Assembly: GCF_030272615.1 (NCBI RefSeq)
Contig: NC_081413.1
Coordinates: 162,376,849 to 162,440,848, forward strand
DNA length: 64,000 nucleotides
Direction: 5' to 3'
Source of the DNA: Cryptomeria japonica
Taxonomy: Eukaryota > Streptophyta > Pinopsida > Cupressales > Cupressaceae
Shown: positions 19,846-30,117 of the stretch, in pieces
How the letters are laid out: each line of letters opens with the position of its first letter
How positions within the stretch are numbered: the stretch's first letter is position 1
Position numbers and translations under genes: made by a program
The notes under the pieces: generated by a model
Told to the model about the DNA's origin: nothing
The model's database searches: none
Seen by the model: only the letters and a program-made list of their open reading frames with translations

Positions 19846-21514
19846 TGTAGCGTCGTAAATTGTACGCACTTGCTAGGGTGGTACAATTTCACACCTAGTT
19901 TAGCACCTGCCTTGGCGCATTTTGCATTTTGCATTCCATTTCCCCTTCAGCACTTAATTAATTAAATTAATTAGGTCTAAGGTCCTATTTTATCATCTCC
20001 TACATCATAAAATTGGGCCCTTTCATTAAAGTGTGCCCCTTTCATTTTATTCTTCCAATACATCAATTAATCAAAAACCCTAATTAGGTCCTATTTTGAA
20101 CTTGGGGGCTTGATTTCGGGGGTCAAAACATCTCGAAATCAGTTGTAACTTCGGGATTCTCTCTAAAATCATCATATCCGACGGCCCTGAAAATTTGGTG
20201 AAAAGTTGTCAGGACCATGGCGCCCGGCGTGCACATGGTCCCGGACATTTTTCCCAAAATTTTAGGAGCACGATCCAATCATAAAATAAAGCTTAACCCC
20301 AAGAAATTGGCGGGAGATTCAATCTCTAGGTCGGCCAAAAGTTGAAATTAAGACCTAGGGTTTCATACATAAGAGCTCTCTTTCTTCATTTGAAGGGATC
20401 GAAATTTTGGCTTTGGAGGACCTTCTATGCAGCGAAAGAGCAGATCTTTGAAGACTTCAATAAAATTCAACATCCATCCATCAAGCATTCATCAATTTCA
20501 TTCATTTAGGGCTTGGGAGACATTGAAGAACAATAGGAGATTACCGACTGAAGATTGGCTTGTACTCCTCCCTTGAGGGTTGGCTATGATTTCATGTTGT
20601 TTTCATGTCTTTGCATAAGCTTCAATATATCCTTTATTCATGCTTTAGATCACTTTGCATCTTGATTTAGAGCATTTACATTATCATTTACAAGCAATTA
20701 GGGTTTACTTTCTAGGTTGCTCTAGTTTGCTTTCTTGCATTTAAGGACCTTGCACACACACTAGGTCTGCACACACAATACATTTTACAATACAACTTGG
20801 CTATTCATGGAGGTGGAAATCACCGAAGCGGGGGTTTGACTAAGGCAAAACCCTATATAGCCACCCACCAAACCTTTTCAGATATAAGTGCAGGTTTCGG
20901 AATTCGGACGACGCCGCAAGTTACAGATCCGGAAGAAGCAGACTGAGACCGACCTTCCCACCAAATTTCAAAGCAAAAGACCAGGACAGGGGCGTGGGGC
21001 GCCCTGGTCCTGCCAGGACAGGGGCGCTAGGCGCCTTGGTCCCTGGGACAGGGGCGCTAGGCGCCCTGGTCCTCCTGACAGACAACATTTTCAACATTTT
21101 TGACAGCTTTTCCAGAGTGCAAAACAGCAGTTTTCGAAGCAGTTTCAGGGGCAGAATCAGGACAGTGGCACCCACGCCCCCGTCTCGAACATTTTCAGTC
21201 AGATTTTAACTCCGGGTATGCATTTGCATTCTTGTCTTGTCCTTGTGTTTACAGCTTTCCATTGTTTAAGTTCAATTCTGCAATCTTGTTATTAGTTCAT
21301 ACTTGCACTTTGGGGTTAGGGATTGAACTTGCATCATTTTATCTTTCAATTGCAACAAAGGAATAGAAATCCTAATAGGTAACCCGTGGCTCTCTCTTCC
21401 ACAAAAAGAAGTAGCCAATTGTGTGATACCTCTAGGCTCTTTCGTATTCCACAAATGTGTGGTTGAAAGTGAGATTAGGGCATGTTTGCTTAGTCTCGCT
21501 TTTTCCCCCACACA
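19846..21514 (+). repeat. LARD 3' LTR (1669 bp)
   Basis: It begins TGTAGCGTCG, ends CCCACACA and is followed by the target duplication GGTAG (21515-21519). It is gap-free against the 5' LTR with about 33 substitutions, many of them C/T or G/A. The GC hairpin triplet lies at 20981-21077. Confidence 0.95.
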
Positions 21515-21519
21515 GGTAG

Positions 21520-22564
21520 AACAGTAGGTGTCGGTTGATCTTCTATTATTGCAACAAATCCCATCCATTGTCTATCGATTCTTCATCAACATAGTAACAT
21601 GATTTGTCTCTATTCTTCTTAAATTTGTCTCTGATATTCAGAGTTAGGCTTATATGTTCTTTTAGCTTCTTCTCTCAATCTTGCATGTCTATCAGGACAT
21701 CTAGATGCCATATGAAATTTTTTTATTACAGTTAAAACATTTAAAGGGTGCTTTACCTTCATACTTACTTCCAGTAGGACCTTTAGGCATTTTCCTTGCA
21801 AATAGTGCTTCAAGTTCTTCCAATTCTTCATTTTCCCTCCTAATGTTTTCAAGTTCTCTTGCATAAAGTTCTTTCCAATCAGAGTTATCATATGATGATG
21901 ATTATGTAGATGATGATGCTTTGAAGGCTAAATTTGTCTTAATTGTAGTAACAAGACCAAATTCCTCAAGCTTAAATGCTGAAAGTTTTCCAACCAAGGT
22001 ATCTCTAGATACTGATGTATTAGGCATTGTTCTCAACTCATTAATAGCAGTTACTTTCATTTTGTATGCCGGTGGCAATTCTCTTAAAACTTTACAAATA
22101 ATTTCATATTCACTTAAGGAACCTCCACAACATTGTATTCCCAAAACAATTTCATTAACCCTTTCCATAAAAGCAAAAATTCTTTCATCTTCTTCTATTT
22201 TCAAATTTTCATACCTGACCTGGAAGCATTCCAGTTTTGAAATTTTGACAGAGGTATCATCTTCATTCAATGTTTCCAATTTATCCCAAATAGCTTTAGC
22301 AGTAGATTGGTTTGATAATCCCATGATTTGCTGATCTGACAAGGTGCTCAAAAGTGCTTCTCTTGCTTTGCAATCATTCTCTTGATCCTTACTCAATGTA
22401 GGTGGATTAGTTTGACCCAGTGTAGGACCAACATAGCCATTCTATGTAACATCCCATATGTCTTTTCCAATGCAATTAGTATGTGTCTCCATTATGATCT
22501 TCCATATACCATAGTTATTTCCATCAAGTTTCAGACTATCCTTCCTGAAATAGTTAGTTGCCAT
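21520..22564 (-). pseudogene. gag: Copia-C gag remnant
   Basis: The start is ATG at 22564 (MATNYFRKDSLKLDG, then NNYGIWKIIMETH), the typical copia gag opening. One TAG interrupts the frame after KDIWDVT. From 22396 it reads through the UBN2-type capsid: STAKAIWDKLETL, KISKLECFQVRYENLK and YEIICKVLRELPPAYK. The frame stops at 21902 and shifts. Downstream the C-x2-C-x4-H-x4-C zinc knuckle (CFNCNKKFHMASRC, about 21697-21739) is split between two frames at a T-rich run. The linker ends where the LARD inserted (21515-21519), and the protease resumes at 13263. Confidence 0.9.
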
Positions 22565-22607
22565 AGAATATCCTCAAGTAGTTAAACTTCTGCAAAAAGA
22601 CAACTTA

Positions 22608-22620
22608 GATCTGATACCAA
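22608..22620 (-). promoter_or_regulatory. Copia-C primer-binding site
   Basis: The minus strand reads TTGGTATCAGATC, an initiator-Met-tRNA-type site with one change from TTGGTATCAGAGC. It abuts the shortened LTR without an LTR-end CA. Confidence 0.88.
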
Positions 22621-23044
22621 TTACAACAAGTAAGTCAAGATGCGATGCATCATGTCGGCTCAACAACAATATCAATTGATTAAATCATCTCCATGACATG
22701 TCGTGCTGATCTAGAATAGATAACGCATGTCGGTCCAAAACCTAGACCAATTTTTTGGTAACAACAAATATGTCAACCCGATTCGACCAATAACCAAATC
22801 ATCAAAACCAAGTGTCCAAACCATGTCTTCGAGATAACCAAGTGATCTCCAGATGATAACAAGTCATCCTCAGTTTCGATTAACAATATAACCTATTGGT
22901 GAACCAAATACCGGTGACTGTGCATAAGTCACTGAACTTGCCAGTGAACATAACCAAAGATATCTAGAAGGATAAGTGTGGATAAGTGTTGATAAGTGTT
23001 GACATCAACAACAAAACCAATGCAATACATCCATAATACCAACA
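22621..23044 (-). repeat. Copia-C 5' LTR, internally shortened (424 bp left)
   Basis: It matches 9414-9816 of the 3' LTR. The 643 bp corresponding to 8771-9413 are missing, and the break falls at AATTG, which occurs both in the LTR and at the PBS. A microhomology-mediated deletion is the simplest reading. Confidence 0.8.
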
Positions 23045-24189
23045 TGTTGTATGAGAAGAGATTCAAATAGTTTTTGGTGTGTAGAGATAACAGTTTTTGT
23101 CTTGGGAATGAGCAAGTTCATTGCATGTAATAGAAACCGCGTGATGAGTTACTGTGTTCGATGAAGTGGTGATCAAGGAGCGGTCAAGGATATCTTGAAT
23201 GATGTGCAGTGATTGTTATGTAATCCAATGGTCATACTTGAACTGTTTTATTTGTAATCTCTATGAGATGTTTAGGTTTATGATGTGTTACCAACCTTTT
23301 TTTTTGTTTATAAGGTCGTTGAGTTGTTTTGTTGAAGTGTTGGCAATTTGTAGTTGAGAGTAAGAGAGTGTGGTTGTTGAACTAGATGATGTATCTATAG
23401 TATGTGTAAAGGGAGATAGGAGCATGAAAAGGATTTGAACAAGCAAGTGTAGTGATATTCAAACAAATCAACAAACCCCTTTTGTTTTCTAACAATTACA
23501 ACAGTCAAATCCCTTAACCGGGTAAGCTCTAACAAGCTTAGTGTTATTCAAATCCTCTAACTAGGTGATCCATTAGATGGATTCAAAATCCTCTATTGAG
23601 GTTACTCCTAACAGGGTAATACTTCTAATATGGCATTATAGTTAATCCCTTAATCGGGTGGTCCCTAACAAGATCTGTTCTTAACAGGACTTATTGTAAA
23701 GCTTTAATAGGATTGGCTCCTAACAGGGTGAACTTCATAAGAGTTCAGAATACTTGTGGGTATTCATCCCCAATGTGGTTTTTCCCATTTGGGTTTCCAT
23801 GTCAAAAATATTTTGTCAAGTTGTGAATGTTTTTGTGGTTATGTTTATTATGGTTGAATTGCTTAACTACTAAATCCACTTTGATATGTTAAGTTAACTG
23901 ACAATAATCTGAAATATGTTTTAACTACTTTCAATACAGTATTTGAATGATTCAGTTAAAAGGTTTTGAGAGTTTCAAAGATGTTTTACTGTTAGTCTAT
24001 TATAATAGTCAACTGGTTTGACTTGTCAGTAACATTGCATTTGAAGTTCAGTGTTTGAACTAGTCAGTTCTGAGTTTGCTTTGAGAGGTTGTTTTTGTTT
24101 GGTGAAAATTTTATGTCAGTTTTCTATTTACTGATTCACACCCCCCTCTTAGTAGTTGACCAGATCCTCATTCTTTCATCATACCATCA
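23045..24189 (+). repeat. Copia-B 5' LTR, right part
   Basis: It starts with the second TGTTG of the Copia-C target duplication and continues the LTR to its CA end at 24189. It contains GGTTTTTCCCATTTGGGTTT near 23778, conserved in the sibling LTRs. Confidence 0.93.
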
Positions 24190-24190
24190 A

Positions 24191-24203
24191 TTGGTATCAG
24201 AGC
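24191..24203 (+). promoter_or_regulatory. Copia-B primer-binding site
   Basis: TTGGTATCAGAGC, a perfect plant Ty1/copia initiator-Met-tRNA site, 1 nt after the LTR. Confidence 0.95.
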
Positions 24204-24259
24204 ATTTTAGGTCCTCTAAGGTCTAAGCCTAAAAACTTGAGGTAAAGATCTTGAAGAAC

Positions 24260-27200
24260 ATGATGAAGAAAGAAGGTCCAAACTTTAATAGAGAGAACTG
24301 TAGAATATGGAGTGATAGAGTGAAAATTTATATCAAGAGTCTAGGAAGTCAATACTGGGAACATGTTGATACTCAATATGTTTCACCTAGTGGGATTATG
24401 ACCGATGATCAGAAGAAAGAGCAACAAGAAAATAATCAAGCATTGGAGGCCATTATCAGTTCTTTGTTTGATGTAGAGTATGTAGATTTCCATGGTCTGG
24501 AGACTGCTTATGAGGTATGGAAGAAACTTGAAGAGATCTATAGTAGTGATGATCATGTGAAGATTGCCAAAGAAGAGAGTCTGAGAGGAAAATTTGATGA
24601 CATGCAGATGGCTGAAGGGGAGAATATATAACAGTATGGTTAGAGGATCAAAGAGATAGTTGGTGAGATCAAGAGTGCTGGTGGTAAAGTGGAAGATGCC
24701 ACAGTTGTTAGCAAGGTGTTGATAACCCTTCTACTGGTCTACACTATCTGAGTTGCAGCCATTCAAGAGCTAAAATCTATTGACAAAACTAAGGTAACCC
24801 TTGACTCAATGATTGGTAAGCTTACTACTTTTGAATTAAATGGTTATGATGCTAGTGCTCAGAAATCTGAATCTGCATTTAGAGTTTCATTTTCTAAACC
24901 ATCTATGAGGAAAAGTAGAGATGTCAGTCAGAGTTATGAATCTAGATCAAATAGAGAAGTTGATGATGAAGACAGTTTGGCTGAGCTTGAAACATTATTG
25001 GCCAAGCGGTTTCCCAAAGGTACCGATAAGTACAAAGGTAAATTACCTTTGAAATGTTTTGCATGCAACAAGATCAGACACATTGTAGCTAACTGTCCTA
25101 ATGGTGACAATGAGCACAAGCATGATAATTTCAAGAAGTACAAGGGAAAAGGCAAAAGAGATTGTCTCATTGGAGTTGATGGTGGTATCACTAATGAGGA
25201 ATCTAAGGGAGATGCTAATGAAGACATTGTTTTTGTAGCCATTAAAAAGGAGACATCTGATCAGAAAGTATTAGTTTCTCGCATGGATAATTCTAATGAT
25301 TGGATCATTGATAGTGGTTGTTCACATCACATGACTGGTGACCGGAGCAATTTTCTTACCTTGAAGGAATTTGATGGAGGAGTTGTGAGATTTGGCAATG
25401 ACTCACCCTACATGGTAAAAGGTAAGGGAACTATTTCTCTTAATGGAAAGAGCAGTGCAGATGATGTCTATTGGGTTGAAGGATTAAAGCACAATCTTTT
25501 AAGTGCAACTCAACTTAATGACAGAGGTTGTCCATTGGAATTTAAGAATGGAATGTACAAAATCTATGGGAGCAAAGGTGAATTGATTGCAACTAGAAAG
25601 TACACTAAAGGTAACCTGTTTCACCTGGATCCTAAAGTCAACATCTATTTAATTTCTAAAGTAGATGATAGTTGGCTTTGGCATAGGAGATTTTGTCATA
25701 TAAATTTTGATAACATTGTCAAAGTGAGAGGTTTTCCTCAATTGGACAAACCGGTTAATGCACTGTGTAAGGAATATCAGTTGGGAAAGATGACATCCTC
25801 AACTTTTAAGAGAAAATATTTTTTCAGAAGAACATCTATTAGATTTGGTTCATACAGATCTTTGTGGACCCATAAGGACTAAAAGTATTCAAGGTGACAG
25901 ATACTTTATGATCTTCACTGATGATTGCTAAAGAATGATAAAGGTCACATTCTTGAAGGATAAAACATAATCCTTTAGTAAGTTCAAGGCATTCAGGGCC
26001 TTAGCTGAAAAGGAAAGTGGTAAGAAGATAAAGTGTCTGAGGACTAATCAAGGTGGTGAATTTACTTTAGTGCAATTCACTAGATATTGTGAAGAAAATG
26101 GTATCAAAGGCATCTTTCTGCAACGAGGACACCACAATGAAATGGTATTACAGAGAGGAACAACCGGTCAAATGTTGAAGCTTCTAGAACGATATTGATA
26201 CAAGGAGTAGCAAAAAATTTCTAGAGAGAAGTTGTCACCACAACTGTCTACACTATGAACTAGATATTGGTGAAAAGAGGTAAGGATAAAACTCCTTATG
26301 AATACTGGTATGGTAGATCACCTAATGTTGATTATTTTAGGATATTTGGCAGTAAATGTTTTATTAAGAGAGGTGACTATGCTAGTAAGTTTTAGGCTAA
26401 AAGTGATGAAGGCATATTCCTTGGTTACTCCACCAAGAGTAAGGCCTACAAATGTTACAACAACCAGACACAGAGAATCATTGAAAGTGTTGATGTTTGA
26501 GTGGATGAGTATCTTGAAGTCTCAAGAGAAACCAATGAGGAGAAGAAGGATGAAGATCCTTGTATTGTAATTTTGGAACCAGAACCAGTGAATCCAGAAG
26601 CTGGTAAAGAGAATGTTGTTGTACCAGTTCAACCAGAACAGGTAGATTTAAAAGAAGATGATGATAATGAAGAATAAGAACCTAAAGATAATGATCATAT
26701 TATTCTAAGGTATGTGAGACTCAATCATAATTGTGACCAGATTATTGGAGATAATGATTATGGAGTGTTAACTAGAAGAAGAATTGGAGAGAATTCTTGC
26801 ATGATCTCCACTATTGAACCTAGAACTACTAAGGAAGCATTTGGAGATGATCATTGGATTAAAGCTATGGAGGAGCAGCTTGAGAAGATTGAGAAGAACA
26901 TCACATGGACCCTAGTACCCAGACCTGTGAATAAAAATGTGATAGGTACTAAGTGGGTATTCAGGAATGAACTGAATGAAAATGGAGTAGTAGTCTGAAA
27001 CAAAGCTAGATTAGTTTGCAAAGGTTATGCAAGGAAGAAGGAGAAGACTATGGTGAGACTTTTGCATCAATGGCTAGACTAGAAGGTGTCAAGACTTTAC
27101 TTGTATTTACAACATATAAGGGATTCAAAGTATATTAGATGGATGTGAAGTGGACATTTCTAAATGGAATACTGGAAGAAGAAGTATACATTGAGCAGCT

Positions 27201-28330
27201 AGATGGTTATTCTTTGACTGATGAAAAAGATATGGTATGTAAATTGCACAAGGAACTATATTGTTTGAAGAAAGCATCAAGAGCATGGTATGAGAGGCTT
27301 CATTCACACCTAATGAAGATAGGTTTTCAGAGAACCAGTGAAGACAACAATATATATCTTAAATCTAAAGCAGATAAGATGCTGGCTAGTGAAGTGTTTG
27401 TGGATGATATAATATTTGGAGGCAATGATGATATGAGCAATGACTTTGTGAATGAAATGAAAAATAAATTTGAAATGTCATTAGTGGGAGAGATAAAATT
27501 CTTCATAGGTTTGCAAATACAACAAATGAAGAGTGCTATTTTTATCACACAATCTAAGTAAGTGAAAGAGGTATTACAAACATTCAGAATGAGTGACTGT
27601 AAACTAGTTGGGACACCAAATGTTACAGGTTGTAAATTGTCTAAAGAGGATGAAGCCACATCTATTGATGAAAAGGAGTATAGGTCAATGATAGGGAAAT
27701 TGCATTATGTTGTTCATAGCAGACCGGATATAGCTCATTCATTTGGTCTAGTTACCAGATTTCAGAAGAATCCAAAGGAAACACATTTGATAGAAACCAA
27801 GAGGATATTCAGATATTTGAGAGGTACTATTGACTATGGTTTATGGTATCCATATGCAGGTAACTTTGATTTGAAGGTGTATACAGATGCAGACTGGATA
27901 AGTAATGTTGATGATAGGAAGAGCATAACCGGCGGTGCATTCTTTCTTGGTGGAAGGCTTGTTTCATGGAGCAACAAGAAGAAGAGTTGTACATCATAGT
28001 CCACTGCTGAAGCTCAGTATGTTGCAACATATATGAATTGTACCCAAGCTATCTAGATAAAACACATTCTAGAAGGATTCAAGATGAATATTACACATCT
28101 AGTAAGGATTTTATGTGATAATACCAATGCAATTACTATTTCAAAGAACCCTGTTTTGCATGCTAGAACCAAGCATATTGAGCTGAAATATCATTTCTTG
28201 AGAGAAAAAGTGTAGAGTAAATATGTGTTATTGGATCATGTTTCTATGAAGGAGCAGCTTGTAGATATCTTTACTAAACCTCTACATAAGACTACTTTTG
28301 AGTATCTTAGAGTTAGATAGGGGTTGTATC
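24260..28330 (+). pseudogene. gag-pol: Copia-B gag-pol remnant
   Basis: The first ATG of the frame is at 24260 (MMKKEGPNFNRENCRIW). Capsid follows to 24631, where a stop after AEGENI and further stops break it. The frame reopens at 24809 with the zinc knuckle CFACNKIRHIVANC (about 25057), the protease DWIIDSGCSHHMTG (about 25297) and the GAG-pre-integrase (LKHNLLSATQL, WLWHRRFCHINFD). A frameshift near 25820 scrambles the integrase entry. The second integrase motif reads LRTNQGGEF, with Asn in place of Asp. The RT survives in pieces: [10 protein letters not shown] (26934), MDVKWTFLNGILEEEVYIEQ (27139), [11 protein letters not shown] and SMIGKLHYVVHSRPDIAH. The RNase H part includes YTDADWISNVDDRKS, QLVDIFTKPL and stops at CTS-stop-STAE and AI-stop-IKHI. 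The segment from 27154 onward is duplicated at 50451. Confidence 0.92.
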
Positions 28331-28712
28331 CCTACATGAGGTCAATTAAGCATGATGTGGAGTACATCAGTCCAGGAGCTACTTGTAGAATTTTACAGTA
28401 GGATTGGTGTAGAGTGGAGTTATTCCACAGGGGGAACATCAAGTTGCAGGTTGATGATGCTTAACAGTTAAGTTTGACATTGCATGTTTTACTTTCAATT
28501 TGGCATTGTTGTCAAAGGGGGAGAAGAATTATAAGACTATGAGAAGAATTGTATGATTGCAGAGAGAAGATCTATAGCCAGTTACTAGCTGAAGACATGG
28601 AGACTCAGTTGAAGAAGAATACATGGTATAATAAAAACTAGGATTCCTATTCATAATCATAGAAATCAAGGGTATTGATACTTGTCTTTCCATCAATGCT
28701 AAAGGGGGTGAT
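28331..28712 (+). other. Copia-B 3' untranslated interior and PPT
   Basis: Non-coding. It contains two AAAGGGGG purine tracts, near 28516 and 28701. The latter (aaagggggtgat) abuts the 3' LTR and is the working PPT. The matching region of the second copy is 51648-52010. Confidence 0.85.
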
Positions 28713-30117
28713 TCTTAGCATTTGCATGGATATTGCATTAATGAAATGTTTTGTTTTCATTGATGTCAATTAACTAGTAATGATATTGTAATAATGTTAT
28801 TTTGTAACTGGTAAGTGAGCTTGTGAAGGAAACTGGTATTACTAGAGAAGAAGTGAGATCAACCAGTAAACCCTACCTGTTGATATTATGAACCCTATCC
28901 GTTGGAGCTTGGTGAATCGGTCATATTGGTTTATGATCAAATGATGAGCATTAATGATTATAACATGTATGCATGATGTATGAGAAGAGTTTCAAATGGT
29001 TTTTGGCCCGTAGAGATAATGGTTCTTGTCTTGGGAATGAGAAATTTCATTGCATGTAATGGAAACTACGTGATGAGTTACAGTGTTCGATGAAGTGGTG
29101 ATCAAGGAGTGGTCAAGGATATCTTGAATGATGTATAGTGATTGTTATGTAATCCAACGGTCATACTTGAACCGATTTGTTTGTAATCTTTATGATATGT
29201 TTAAGTTTGTGATGTGTTACCGACCTATTGTTTTTTTATAAGGTCGATGAGTTTTTTTGTTAAGTGTTGGCAATTTGTAGTTGAGAGTAAGAGAGTGTGG
29301 TTTCTGAACTAGATGATGTATCTGTAGTATGTGTAAAGGGAGATAGGAGCATGAAAAGGATCTGAACAAGAAAGTGTAGTGCTATTCAAACAGATTAGCG
29401 AACCCCTATTGTTTTCTAACAATTATAGCAATCAAATCCCTTAACAAGTAAGCTCTAAAAAGCTTTGTGTTATTCAAATCCTCTAATTAGGTGATCCATT
29501 AGCTTGGATTCCAACTCCTCTACTAAGGTTACTCCTAATAAGGTATTGCTTCTAATAGGGCATTATAGTCAATCCCTTAACTGGGTGGTCCCTACCAAGA
29601 TTTGTTCTTAACAAGAATTATTATAAAGATTTAACAGGCTTGGCTCCTAGCAGGGCGAACTTCAGAAGAGTTTAGAACACTTGTGGGTATTCATCCCCAT
29701 CATGGTTTTTCCCATTTGGGTTTCTATGTCAAAAATATTGTGTCAAGTGGTGAATGCTTTTGTGGTTATGTTTATTATTGTTGAATTGCTTAACTACTAA
29801 ATCCATTTTGATATGTTATATTAACCAACAACAATCTAAAATATGTTTTAACTATTGTCAGTAAAGTATTTGAATTATTCAATTAAAAGGATTTGAGAGT
29901 TTCAAAGATATTTTACTGTTAGTCTGTTATAATAGTCAACAGGTTTAACTTGTCAGTAATATTGCATTTGAAGTTCAGTGTTTGAACTAGTCAGTTCCGA
30001 GTTTTCTTTGAGAGGTTGTTTTTGTTTGGTGAAAAGTATATGTCAGTTCTCTATCTACTGATTCACCCCCCGACTATCAGTAGTTGACTGGATCCTTATT
30101 CTTTCATCATACCATCA
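28713..30117 (+). repeat. Copia-B 3' LTR (1405 bp)
   Basis: It starts TCTTAGCATTTGC (TG decayed to TC) and ends CATACCATCA. It is followed by the target duplication TTTCC at 30118-30122. It is homologous over its whole length to 52011-53413 and to the split 5' LTR. Confidence 0.93.

Larger units (their letters stand above)
13269..21514 (+). mobile_element. LARD: non-autonomous Ty3/gypsy-derived element with a PR/G-patch ORF
   Basis: Two direct LTRs of identical length (13269-14937 and 19846-21514, 1669 bp each) run TGTAGC...CACACA. The target duplication GGTAG flanks the element at 13264-13268 and 21515-21519, inside Copia-C. There is a PBS at 14941-14960 and a PPT at 19831-19845. The 4.9-kb interior carries one intact 1038-codon frame (15104-18220) and about 1.6 kb of non-coding tail. 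No reverse transcriptase, RNase H or integrase is present in any frame. I count about 33 substitutions and no indels between the LTRs, the least divergence of any LTR pair here, so it is the youngest clear insertion. The protease region is homologous in layout to the Tat element at 33529-48925. Confidence 0.93.
8771..23044 (-). mobile_element. Copia-C: minus-strand Ty1/copia element nested in Copia-B's 5' LTR
   Basis: On the plus strand it begins TGTTAGGACCCG at 8771 and ends ATACCAACA at 23044, with target duplications TGTTG at 8766-8770 and 23045-23049. In minus orientation the order is shortened 5' LTR, PBS (22608-22620), gag (22564 down), protease, integrase, RT, RNase H (ending 10185), PPT (9817-9831) and 3' LTR (9816-8771). 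It is split by the LARD at 13269-21514. Without that insertion it is about 6.0 kb, normal for Ty1/copia minus the deleted part of the 5' LTR. Confidence 0.92.
8505..30117 (+). mobile_element. Copia-B: full-length but dead Ty1/copia element, host of nested insertions
   Basis: It has two LTRs (8505-8770 joined to 23045-24189, and 28713-30117), a PBS at 24191, gag-pol remnants (24260-28330) and a PPT before 28713. A 5-bp target duplication, TTTCC, flanks it at 8500-8504 and 30118-30122. Removing the nested Copia-C and one copy of its target duplication restores a 5' LTR of 1406 bp against 1405 bp for the 3' LTR, which confirms the reconstruction. Its own length without the insert is about 7.3 kb. 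The first bases of the 5' LTR have decayed (AATTGGCATTTGC where the sibling LTR has TGTTAGCATTTGC). Confidence 0.92.
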
